Made by a program: the position numbers and the translations under genes | Notes under the pieces: model-generated | What the model was told of the DNA's origin: nothing | Database searches by the model: none | The model's input: only the letters and a program-made list of their open reading frames with translations | Part shown: positions 13,784-21,029 of the stretch, one piece after another | How positions within the stretch are numbered: position 1 is the stretch's first letter | Layout of the letters: every line of letters begins with the position of its first letter | IMG/VR virus record: IMGVR_UViG_3300044707_000020 | Coordinates: 1-32,059 of that record | DNA length: 32,059 bases | Origin: a virus | Strand: one strand, 5' to 3'

Positions 13784-15466
13784 ATGCCTACATTTCCTTC
13801 TGGTTCTGATGCAAACGGCATTTGGCGGCTAAACGCTATTCGTAATGCCATCATGGGCCAAAACTGGCCTAACAGTAATTATGTTGTAGAGGTATTTACT
13901 TCCTCTGGTTCGTGGACCTGCCCCGCTGGTGTTGCCTCTATTGAGTATTTGGTTATTGCTGGTGGTGGTGCTGGTGGCGGACACGCAGCAAATGACAAAG
14001 GTGGTGGTGGCGGTGGTGCGGGAGGATTTAGAACTGGGACAGGTTTAGCAGTAACAGCAGGAACTTCATACACCATTACTGTTGGCGCTGGCGGAGCAGG
14101 CGTTTCAAATGATCGTGGCGGATCAGGAACCGATTCATCAATAGCTGGATCGCCTATTACAGAAAACCCATCTGGGGCAGGGACGAATACTTTTAAGGCT
14201 TATGGCGGTGGAGGCGGCGGGGCGGGGAATAATACTGCTCCAGGCAATCAAGGCGCAAATGGCGGATCAGGCGGCGGTAACGGAGGTAGAAGCTTAGCTG
14301 CAACATCTGGAAATACGCCATCCACAACGCCTAGTCAAGGTAATGGTGGTGGTAGTACTGGCGCTAGTTCAGATTCAGGGAGTGGCGGCGGTGGCGCATC
14401 TGCCGCTGGGGGAAGCGTAACAACAAACCCAGGCGGAGCAGGGGGCGCGGGTACCGCTTCTTCAATTATTGGAACAAGTACAACCTACGCTGGCGGAGGT
14501 GGCGGCGGCTCTTATTCTGGAAACGGAGGGGCTGGTGGCGCTGGTGGAGGAGGTGCTGGCGGCAATGCAAGTGGCACATCGTCCACGGCAGGCACTACAA
14601 ACACAGGTGGTGGTGGCGGTGGTGCGCCGGGGCTTACCGCCTCAAATTATGCAGGTGCAGCAGGCGGCTCCGGTATCGTCATCATCAAATACCGTTCAAC
14701 AGCCACTTCTAGTCTTTTAGCTTTCCGTACATCAACCACTTGGACTGTACCCACTGGCGCGACTAGCATTGATTATTTGGTGGTTGCAGGCGGCGGAGGT
14801 GGAGGTAGCAATTTAGCTGGTGGTGGAGGTGGAGGTGGGTTTAGATATGGAACGGGGTTAACAGTTACTGCTGGCGATTCTTATACACTTACTATTGGCG
14901 GCGGAGGTTCGATAGGATCTCAGGGGTCGTCTTCTTCAATAGCTGGACCAGCACCGTTCTCAACGGTTACCTCAGCAGGAGGTGGTTCTGGGGGTGCTGC
15001 CAATGCGGCAGGTAACAATGGTGGTTCTGGAGGCGGAGGCGGCGGTTCTACTGTTGCCGTTGTAAGAGCAGGAGGATTAGGCAACACGCCTTCTACAAGT
15101 CCATCACAAGGAAATGACGGTGGAAGCACACCTTCTTCTCCATCACAGCAAAACGGCTCAGGTGGGGGAGGTGCTGGAGGCATAGGAGGTTCAGGTTCAA
15201 CTACCACAGCCGGAAATGGTGGTCCGGGGCAGTCATTTAATGGTGTTACGTTTGCAGGTGGTGGAGGTGGTGGAGCAAGCCTTCCGTATGCAGGTGGTAC
15301 TGGCGGATCTGGTGGGGGTGGTGCTGGCGGAACTTCAGGTGGCGGAGCCGGACCAGGAACAGCAGGAACGGCTGGCACTGGCGGTGGTGGTGGGGGCGGA
15401 GCAGGATTTTCTCAACCCGGCGGCGCAGGCGGCTCCGGTATCGTAATCATCAAAGTTAACTACTAA
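13784..15466 (+). CDS. Glycine-rich tandem-domain adhesin / receptor-binding tail protein
   Basis: This 560-aa protein has a short non-repetitive N-terminus (1-36) followed by two copies of one glycine-rich domain, at about 37-304 and 314-560. Each copy opens with an aromatic beta segment (FTSSGSWTCPAGVASIEYLV and FRTSTTWTVPTGATSIDYLV), continues through long Gly-rich tracts with scattered Ser, Asn, Ala and Thr, and closes with GGSGIVIIK. The pattern matches glycine-rich domains of phage tail-tip adhesins, in which polyglycine helices pack into a sandwich and the loops contact the receptor. No enzymatic motif is present. It is probably the host-recognition tip of the fibre system encoded just upstream. 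Confidence 0.8.
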   Translation: MPTFPSGSDANGIWRLNAIRNAIMGQNWPNSNYVVEVFTSSGSWTCPAGVASIEYLVIAGGGAGGGHAANDKGGGGGGAGGFRTGTGLAVTAGTSYTITVGAGGAGVSNDRGGSGTDSSIAGSPITENPSGAGTNTFKAYGGGGGGAGNNTAPGNQGANGGSGGGNGGRSLAATSGNTPSTTPSQGNGGGSTGASSDSGSGGGGASAAGGSVTTNPGGAGGAGTASSIIGTSTTYAGGGGGGSYSGNGGAGGAGGGGAGGNASGTSSTAGTTNTGGGGGGAPGLTASNYAGAAGGSGIVIIKYRSTATSSLLAFRTSTTWTVPTGATSIDYLVVAGGGGGGSNLAGGGGGGGFRYGTGLTVTAGDSYTLTIGGGGSIGSQGSSSSIAGPAPFSTVTSAGGGSGGAANAAGNNGGSGGGGGGSTVAVVRAGGLGNTPSTSPSQGNDGGSTPSSPSQQNGSGGGGAGGIGGSGSTTTAGNGGPGQSFNGVTFAGGGGGGASLPYAGGTGGSGGGGAGGTSGGGAGPGTAGTAGTGGGGGGGAGFSQPGGAGGSGIVIIKVNY

Positions 15467-15475
15467 GAGGTAAAT

Positions 15476-15721
15476 ATGTATCGTTACTACGGCATTGACG
15501 TAGCCATGCAAATGCTTCGCCCAGGGGCTAAATGGGAGTGGACATCCGGTGTTGGGTTTACACGCTGGGACGATCCAAGACCATGCCCGTCATGGGAAGA
15601 AGTTGAATTTGTGATGAAGAAGATCAAAGAGTTAGAAGACGCCGTGCCGACGATGTACTTGCCTGAGCAGCAAGCCAAGATTGATGAAGAACGGGCTATG
15701 TTTGAAAAGGCGGCTGCATGA
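15476..15721 (+). CDS. Small conserved phage protein, tail-fibre neighbour
   Basis: This is an 81-aa protein with AGAGG 6 bases before its ATG. The N-terminal half contains IDVAMQMLRPGAKWEWTSG, then FTRWDDPRPCPSWEEVEFVM. The C-terminal half is a charged helix (KKIKELEDAVPTMYLPEQQA and on). I recall this N-terminal half as a repeatedly found small protein beside tail-fibre genes, where it may act as a fibre assembly factor. Its single Cys and conserved Trp residues suggest a compact fold. It overlaps the oxygenase gene by 4 bases (ATGA), so the two are translationally coupled. Confidence 0.75.
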   Translation: MYRYYGIDVAMQMLRPGAKWEWTSGVGFTRWDDPRPCPSWEEVEFVMKKIKELEDAVPTMYLPEQQAKIDEERAMFEKAAA

Positions 15722-16320
15722 ACCTGCACGGACTCTTTGCACAACCCGTTGGGTTCTTTGACCTTGGCAGATCTCTAACCGAGGAAGAGAAGTTTTTCCT
15801 CATGGAACTTGAGCAACGTGCTAATCAGGGAAACCGGACAAGTACCAATAACTTCGTCCTCAAAAGCCCTGTGATGACAAGTCTTAGGTCATGGATGGAA
15901 GATTCGGTGGCTGAGTATTTCAAAGCCACAACCAACCCTAAGCATGATGTCACGCTAAGGCTCACGCAAAGCTGGGTCAACTACAGCGAACCGGGGCAGT
16001 ATCACCACAAACACGCACATCCCAACTCTTTTGTATCAGGCGTGTTCTACATTCAGACCAACCCTAATGACAAGATCTATTTTTATCGGGATGGTTGGCA
16101 GCAGATTAAATTGCCCCCGGCAGAGTGGAACGCATGGAACAGCGAGTCTTGGTGGTTTGAAGCCATTACAGGGCGATTGATTCTTTTCCCATCAAGCCTG
16201 ACGCACATGGTGCCGACTGTAGAGGGTGAGGATGTACGGGTTAGCTTGAGTTTTAACACCTTCCCGCTAGGTACAGTTGGCGAGGAAATGGATTTAACTG
16301 GACTGAAACTGGAGGCTTAG
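15718..16320 (+). CDS. Putative 2-oxoglutarate/Fe(II)-dependent oxygenase
   Basis: This is a 200-aa protein of the 2OG-Fe(II) oxygenase type often found in marine and freshwater phages (TIGR02466-like, by recall). The double-stranded beta-helix core is recognisable from SWVNYSEPGQYHHKHAHPNS, then FVSGVFYIQTNP, GRLILFPSSLTHMV and EDVRVSLSFNTF. The likely iron ligands are in the H99-x-H101 pair and H163, with R174 as the 2-oxoglutarate carboxylate contact. The usual second ligand is D or H, so HxH is acceptable. The substrate is unknown; phage members have been proposed to hydroxylate proteins or modify nucleic acids. Its place in the late operon between adhesin and lysis genes hints at a virion- or envelope-related target. 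Confidence 0.8.
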   Translation: MNLHGLFAQPVGFFDLGRSLTEEEKFFLMELEQRANQGNRTSTNNFVLKSPVMTSLRSWMEDSVAEYFKATTNPKHDVTLRLTQSWVNYSEPGQYHHKHAHPNSFVSGVFYIQTNPNDKIYFYRDGWQQIKLPPAEWNAWNSESWWFEAITGRLILFPSSLTHMVPTVEGEDVRVSLSFNTFPLGTVGEEMDLTGLKLEA

Positions 16321-16689
16321 ATGGCTCACTTCGCGGAAATTGATGCAAACAACGTGGTGCTTCGTGTTGTCGTGGTTGACAACAAGGACACATCTGACGC
16401 TAGCGGTGTGGAGAAAGAACACATTGGCGCAGCTCATTTGGAAAAAATCCTTGGCGGCACATGGAAGCAAACGTCCTACAACGGCAACATCAGAAAGAAT
16501 TATGCCGGGATTGGTTACACATACCGTGCTGACATTGATGCGTTCGTAGCACCGAAACCCTTTGCGTCATGGATTCTGAACGCCGATGCACAGTGGGAAG
16601 CACCTGTTGCGATGCCGACCGACGGACAGATGTACACATGGGATGAAGCTACCACTTCGTGGAAAGTCAATGAACCCGCTCAAGCTTGA
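16321..16689 (+). CDS. Conserved phage virion-associated protein (122 aa)
   Basis: This starts directly after the oxygenase stop, with GGAGG 6 bases upstream. The sequence MAHFAEIDANNVVLRVVVVD, then GVEKEHIGAAHLEKILGGTW, KQTSYNGNIRKNYAGIGYTY and PKPFASWILNADAQWEAP is one I recall in cyanophages and other aquatic phages as a short conserved protein near tail-fibre genes. It has mixed alpha/beta character with several Trp and Tyr in its second half and no membrane segment. No enzymatic motif is visible. The last 20 bases overlap the next gene in another frame. Function is unknown; a fibre or tail component is likely from context. Confidence 0.78.
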   Translation: MAHFAEIDANNVVLRVVVVDNKDTSDASGVEKEHIGAAHLEKILGGTWKQTSYNGNIRKNYAGIGYTYRADIDAFVAPKPFASWILNADAQWEAPVAMPTDGQMYTWDEATTSWKVNEPAQA

Positions 16690-16840
16690 TCTCACACTTG
16701 ATGAAGTCAACACGGTATTAGATGCGCTAGGGAATCTGCCCTATAAGCAAATAGCACCGTTGTTTGAGAAGATCAAATCCCAGGCTGTAGCACAGTTGCA
16801 GCCAGAGGAACCCAAGGCTGATCCGCAGCATGGACGATAA
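16670..16840 (+). CDS. Small helical phage protein (56 aa)
   Basis: I start this at ATG 16670 (MNPLKLDLTLDEVNTVLDAL). The frame is open further upstream to an ATG at 16586, but those residues are the shadow of the preceding gene. The product has two predicted helices: LTLDEVNTVLDALGNLPYKQ, then APLFEKIKSQAVAQLQ. Short proteins with the pattern LTxDEVNxxLxALGxxPYxx are very common in phage genomes near lysis or tail genes, by recall, and have no assigned role. It overlaps the upstream gene by 20 bases and the downstream membrane-protein gene by 11, so translation of all three is probably coupled. Confidence 0.72.
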   Translation: MNPLKLDLTLDEVNTVLDALGNLPYKQIAPLFEKIKSQAVAQLQPEEPKADPQHGR

Positions 16841-17246
16841 AACCCACGAACTAGCGGTTCTCAAAGCGCAAGCTAAGATCAAGCTAGAGGAACTAAAGGC
16901 CCAAGACTCTGCCAAGGAAGTTGCTGGTAAAGCGATTGGCGAGGACGGGCTTCTTTATATCTTCCTCATCGTACTCGTGGGTGTCGGTGCCTCCCTTTTC
17001 TTAGAGGGCGAGAAGATCGCTGCGGTCATGGGGCTTCTTGGCGCTTCCCTAACTGCGCTTATACAGATGCTCAATGGCATTGCAGGCACCGCTGCCAAAC
17101 AGGAAAAGCCAGAGTTTGAAGTTATCAAGGATCTTATCCATCGTCTTGACAAACTAGACCGTGCCGAGCAGCCCATGCAGGTTGATGTGGAAGGCACCAA
17201 GGTAACAGTTAAGAAGGGCCAAGATGTTGTAACCGCTAAGGGGTAG
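16830..17246 (+). CDS. Two-TM membrane protein, holin-like
   Basis: This is a 138-aa protein. A charged helix (1-35) is followed by two hydrophobic segments at about 40-58 (GLLYIFLIVLVGVGASLFL) and 62-86 (KIAAVMGLLGASLTALIQML, then NGIAG), separated by a short turn, and then a charged C-terminal tail. The two-helix hairpin with polar ends suits a class II holin or an antiholin. It is encoded two genes before the lysozyme, directly ahead of a second membrane protein with holin character. Which of the two makes the membrane lesion cannot be told from sequence. Confidence 0.65.
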   Translation: MDDKTHELAVLKAQAKIKLEELKAQDSAKEVAGKAIGEDGLLYIFLIVLVGVGASLFLEGEKIAAVMGLLGASLTALIQMLNGIAGTAAKQEKPEFEVIKDLIHRLDKLDRAEQPMQVDVEGTKVTVKKGQDVVTAKG

Positions 17247-17248
17247 TC

Positions 17249-17752
17249 ATGCTTTCACTGTTATCAACGCTTGGCGGTTTGCTGATCTCAGGCCTCCCAA
17301 AACTCCTTGATTATTTCCAGAATAAAGCTGATCAAGCCCATGAGCTTGAGTTAGCAAGGATGCAATCGGAGCGCGAACTAGCCTTAGCCAAGGAAGGTTT
17401 TATAGCCCAACAGCGGGTGGAAGAGATCCGCACTGATCAGATTGCCATGCAGACTGACGCGCAAATGACCGTGGCAGCTCTGGATCATGACAAACAAATC
17501 ATTGAGAAGTCCAGTAAGTGGGTGGTTAACTACATTGGCACGGTACGTCCTAATGTTACTTACTTGCTAATCCTGGAACTCATTGCCGTTAATGCGGTGC
17601 TAGCGTATTACGTTTGGCAGCATCCCCATCTTGTGCAATCCATGGACGACCTAATCAAGGTTGCTGAGATTATTTTCTCGGACGATGAGATGGCTATGCT
17701 TGGCGGCATTATTGGATTTTGGTTCGGCTCTAGAAGTTGGAACAAGAAGTGA
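17249..17752 (+). CDS. Holin-family membrane protein (3TM-holin-like)
   Basis: This is a 167-aa protein 2 bases after the preceding gene. It has a hydrophobic N-terminus (MLSLLSTLGGLLISGLPKLL), a long charged coiled-coil-like helix (about 30-85), a strong membrane segment at about 101-122 (RPNVTYLLILELIAVNAVLA, then YYVW), and a C-terminal hydrophobic patch ending GGIIGFWFGSRSWNKK. The VRPxxTYLL and IIGFWFGSR elements are those I associate with the three-TM holin family first described in gene transfer agents. With the lysozyme start overlapping its stop (GTGA), it is the best holin candidate. It would release the signal-less lysozyme to the periplasm. Confidence 0.7.
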   Translation: MLSLLSTLGGLLISGLPKLLDYFQNKADQAHELELARMQSERELALAKEGFIAQQRVEEIRTDQIAMQTDAQMTVAALDHDKQIIEKSSKWVVNYIGTVRPNVTYLLILELIAVNAVLAYYVWQHPHLVQSMDDLIKVAEIIFSDDEMAMLGGIIGFWFGSRSWNKK

Positions 17753-18255
17753 AAACAGGGCAGGCAGGCATTGATTTGATGCACCGCTTTGAGGGCAAAA
17801 GCCTCAAGCCTTACTTATGTCCTGCTCATATTTGGACGATTGGCTACGGCCATGTGCTGTACCAAGATCAGATCAAGCTACCCGTATTGAGGAAAGATGG
17901 CTATACCGGCATCCTTCGCAAGGACTACCCACTCGCAGCCCAAGATAATCGTGCTTGGTCGCAGGAGGAGATTGATCGCCTTTTTGAGGATGATCTCGTC
18001 CGTTTTGAACGCAGTGTACTTAGAATGTCTCCTAATCTTGCTGGCCGTCAGTCAAGCTTCGACGCTGTGGTCAGTTTTGCTTTCAACGCTGGACCTGGGC
18101 GGTACCAGAGTTCTACGATAAGGATGAAAAACAATCGCGGCGACTATGAAGGTGCGGCAGAAGCGTTTATGATGTGGACTATGGGTGGCGGCAAAGTGTT
18201 ACCGGGATTGGTGCGCCGCCGCAAAGCTGAAAAAGCTCTGTATCTCGCGGGGTAA
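17749..18255 (+). CDS. Endolysin, T4-type lysozyme (glycoside hydrolase family 24)
   Basis: It cleaves the glycan strands of peptidoglycan at the end of infection. I choose GTG 17749, overlapping the holin stop by 4 bases with GGA upstream; a TTG at 17737 has no good ribosome site. The 168-aa product carries the family's catalytic pattern E-x8-(D/C)-x5-T as E15, C24 and T30 in FEGKSLKPYLCPAHIWTIGY, followed by GH. The later conserved FDAVVSFAFNAGPGRYQSST and GGGKVLPGLVRRRKAE segments complete the lysozyme fold. Cys in the second position is a known natural variant. There is no signal peptide or signal-anchor helix, so export depends on a holin. Confidence 0.92.
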   Translation: MKTGQAGIDLMHRFEGKSLKPYLCPAHIWTIGYGHVLYQDQIKLPVLRKDGYTGILRKDYPLAAQDNRAWSQEEIDRLFEDDLVRFERSVLRMSPNLAGRQSSFDAVVSFAFNAGPGRYQSSTIRMKNNRGDYEGAAEAFMMWTMGGGKVLPGLVRRRKAEKALYLAG

Positions 18256-18258
18256 ATC

Positions 18259-20394
18259 GTGCCACTGTCCAAAATACTATACCGCCCTGGTGTAAATAAA
18301 GAGAACACTCGTTATACTTCTGAGAACGGTTGGTATGTCTCTGACAAGGTTCGTTTCCGCCAAGGCACGCCTGAAAAAATAGGCGGCTGGTTACGCATCT
18401 CACAGGCCACATTTCTTGGTGTCTGCCGATCCTTGTGGAACTGGGTAACGCTTTCCAATTCTAACCTGCTTGGCGTAGGAACCAACCTCAAGTATTACAT
18501 TGAGCAGGGTGGTGCTTATTCCGACATCACTCCCATACGTTTAACCCAATCAGTCACTTTTGCTGCGGTTACTGCCTCCCCCTTCTCATCGACCATCACG
18601 GTTACATCGGCAAGCCATGGGGCCATTACCGGGGATTTTGTCACCTTCTCAGGGGCGGTGAGTCTTGGCGGAAACATCACGGCAGCGGTACTTAATCAGC
18701 AGTATCAAATAGATTCTGTACCTACATTAAATACCTTTACCTTTACTGCCAAGAACCCAAGCACGGGTGCAACTGTCACCTCCAATGCTTCGGATGTTGG
18801 TAATGGTGGTGGGTCTTCGGTTGGCGCTTTTCAGGTCAATACCGGTCCTGGTATTGCTCAGGTTCCTCTGATTGGCTGGGGCGCAGGTGCTTGGGGCAGT
18901 GGCTCATGGGGCGTTACGCCACAGGTTACAGACCCGCTTAGGATATGGAACGCAGGTAACTGGGGCGAAGACCTTGTGTTTGGACCGAGGGCGGCTGGTA
19001 TTTATTACTGGGATGCAACCAACGGTATATCGAGCAGGGGCGTAGCACTTAGCAGTCTTGGCGGCACGGTAACGATTACGATTGCATCGCCGGCTGTTGT
19101 CACGTTTGGTGTGATTCTTGCAGAGGGCACTTCTGTATCGTTTACAACGACTGGGGCGCTTCCAACGGGCCTATCTGTAGGCACAACGTACTACTTGCGT
19201 AATGTATCTGGGCTGTCGGCAAACCTTTCTTCCACGCCAACGGGTTCGGTGATCACGACAACCGGTACTCAGTCAGGTACGCATTCCATGGTTCTTGAGG
19301 ATGTACCAAAGTACCAGTACTCACTAATCATCTCTGATGCCTTACGGTATCTCATGGTCTTTGGATGCAATGACATCGGAAGTACCGTGGCTGATCCTAT
19401 GCTTATTCGCTGGTGTGACCAGGAATCCTTGGTGGATTGGCTTCCGTCATCGACCAATACCGCAGGATCAATCAGGCTATCCCATGGTTCGCAGATCATC
19501 ACGGTTCAGCAGACCCGCCAAGAGATCCTTGCATGGACGGATTCAGCCCTCTTTTCCATTCAATATCTTGGGCCGCCACTGGTCTTTGGCTCTCAAATCC
19601 TTGCGGATAACACGTCCATCATTGGCCCTAACGCAACGGCTAATGCTTCTGGTGTGACTTACTGGATGGGCGTGGACAAGTTCTATCTGTACAACGGGCG
19701 TGTACAGACGCTTAACTGTGACCTACGAAGATATATCTTTAATGATATAAATCGTTACCAGAACTTCCAGGTATTTGCCGGGACCAATGAAGGTTTCAAC
19801 GAGGTCTGGTGGTTCTACTGCTCGGCTAATTCCACGACCATTGATCGCTATGTCGTGTTTAACTACGCAGAGAATGTCTGGTACTACGGAACCATGGCAC
19901 GTACAGCGTGGAGTGATTCGGGTCTGAGACAGTACCCACAGGCTGCGACTTACAACTACAACATCGTGGACCATGAGCGCGGTCTGGATGACAATGAGAC
20001 TGGTACGGCGCTGCCAATCAATGCTTACATAGAGTCAGCTGAGTTTGATATTCAGGATGGCCATAGCTTGGGCTATGTGTACAGGATATTGCCTGACATC
20101 ACGTTTGATGGATCGTCTGCTGATTCACCTGCTGTTACCATGACGCTGATTCCCATGATGAACTCAGGATCTGGGTACAACAATCCCCAGTCTAATAGTG
20201 GCTCATCTTCAGCATCGGTTGTACGCACATCAACCACGCAGATTGAACAATTCACGGGCCAGGTTTATGTCCGTGTGCGTGGGCGACAGATGATCTTTAA
20301 GGTTGAATCCAATCAGCTTGGATGTGCATGGCAGCTAGGTTCTCCGAGAATCGACATCAGAGCGGACGGTAGGGCTACCGGAAGAGGCGCATGA
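18259..20394 (+). CDS. Tail nozzle protein (tail tubular protein B / P22 gp10-like)
   Basis: This is a 711-aa protein starting at GTG, 3 bases after the lysozyme. The opening LYRPGVNKENTRYTSENGWY, then DKVRFRQGTPEKIGGWLRIS is one I recall in nozzle-type proteins of podovirus-like aquatic phages. Later segments (RYLMVFGCND, RWCDQESLVDWLPS, IQYLGPPLVFG, YWMGVDKFYLYNGRVQTLNC, EVWWFYC) suit a beta-propeller, as in T7 gp12. Two extra beta-domains seem inserted: about 98-186 (SASHGAITGDFVTFSGA) and about 268-346 (TTGALPTGLSVGTTYYL). A Trp-Gly motif (GWGAGAWGSGSWG, 206-218) resembles that of the protein at 10534-11010. It should form the distal tail tube through which DNA exits. Confidence 0.8.
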   Translation: MPLSKILYRPGVNKENTRYTSENGWYVSDKVRFRQGTPEKIGGWLRISQATFLGVCRSLWNWVTLSNSNLLGVGTNLKYYIEQGGAYSDITPIRLTQSVTFAAVTASPFSSTITVTSASHGAITGDFVTFSGAVSLGGNITAAVLNQQYQIDSVPTLNTFTFTAKNPSTGATVTSNASDVGNGGGSSVGAFQVNTGPGIAQVPLIGWGAGAWGSGSWGVTPQVTDPLRIWNAGNWGEDLVFGPRAAGIYYWDATNGISSRGVALSSLGGTVTITIASPAVVTFGVILAEGTSVSFTTTGALPTGLSVGTTYYLRNVSGLSANLSSTPTGSVITTTGTQSGTHSMVLEDVPKYQYSLIISDALRYLMVFGCNDIGSTVADPMLIRWCDQESLVDWLPSSTNTAGSIRLSHGSQIITVQQTRQEILAWTDSALFSIQYLGPPLVFGSQILADNTSIIGPNATANASGVTYWMGVDKFYLYNGRVQTLNCDLRRYIFNDINRYQNFQVFAGTNEGFNEVWWFYCSANSTTIDRYVVFNYAENVWYYGTMARTAWSDSGLRQYPQAATYNYNIVDHERGLDDNETGTALPINAYIESAEFDIQDGHSLGYVYRILPDITFDGSSADSPAVTMTLIPMMNSGSGYNNPQSNSGSSSASVVRTSTTQIEQFTGQVYVRVRGRQMIFKVESNQLGCAWQLGSPRIDIRADGRATGRGA

Positions 20395-21026
20395 AGCTAG
20401 ATAGCCCAGCATCCCCGAACCTGCCATTAGCGCCGCAGGAGTATTCAGCGTTTTACGTTGATCAGCTTAATAACGTCTTGCGGTTATATTTCAACCGGCT
20501 GGAAAACATTACCCGTAATCTGCTTGGGCCTGATGGCGGCCGGTTTGTAAGCAATCCTTTTGGTGCTTGGTCAAGTGATTCAGATCAAACGGCGATCAGC
20601 ACAACTGCTGCATATGCAATTACTTACGATGTGACTGACATATCGGATAGCGTTTATTTAAGCAATAATTCAAGGCTTAACATTACCTATCCTGGTGTCT
20701 ACAACTTACAATTCAGTATTCAGTTTTCAAACACCGATACGCAGATTCATGATGTTGATGTTTGGGCGGCTATAAATGGCACAAATGTTTCAAACAGCAA
20801 CTCAAGGTTTTCCGTTCCTAACAGCCATGGCGGCGTAGACGGACATTTGATTGCATCGCTTAATTTGTTTCTATCATTGGAGACGGGTGATTATGTAGAG
20901 CTATATTGGCGAACCAATGATTTAGGAGTAAGGATAGAGCACATTCCTGCTGCCGCTTCGCCAACCAGGCCTGCAACACCATCCGTAATCACAACCATGT
21001 CTTTTGTTTCATCTACACCGGGGTAG
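20391..21026 (+). CDS. Virion protein with jelly-roll-like C-terminal domain
   Basis: This is a 211-aa protein overlapping the nozzle stop by 4 bases (ATGA). The N-terminal ~50 residues include a helix (FYVDQLNNVLRLYFNRLENI) that could trimerise or attach to the tail. Residues about 60-205 are beta-rich: YPGVYNLQFSIQFSNTDTQI, then DVDVWAAINGTNV, GHLIASLNLFLSLETGDYVE, LYWRTNDLG. This order resembles the C1q/TNF-like jelly-roll seen at the tips of some phage fibres. It may be a short tail spike or a decoration protein on the nozzle. The family is not certain. Confidence 0.72.
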   Translation: MKLDSPASPNLPLAPQEYSAFYVDQLNNVLRLYFNRLENITRNLLGPDGGRFVSNPFGAWSSDSDQTAISTTAAYAITYDVTDISDSVYLSNNSRLNITYPGVYNLQFSIQFSNTDTQIHDVDVWAAINGTNVSNSNSRFSVPNSHGGVDGHLIASLNLFLSLETGDYVELYWRTNDLGVRIEHIPAAASPTRPATPSVITTMSFVSSTPG

Positions 21027-21029
21027 GCT

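Noticed and set aside
14920-15378. A 152-aa minus-strand Pro-rich open frame inside the glycine-rich adhesin.
   Set aside because: Poly-Pro is simply the reverse complement of GGN Gly codons; it has no independent coding signal.
13784-15466. The glycine-rich repeats as a CRISPR array or a collagen-like protein.
   Set aside because: There are no constant direct repeats with unique spacers, and the Gly residues do not follow the Gly-X-Y spacing of collagen.
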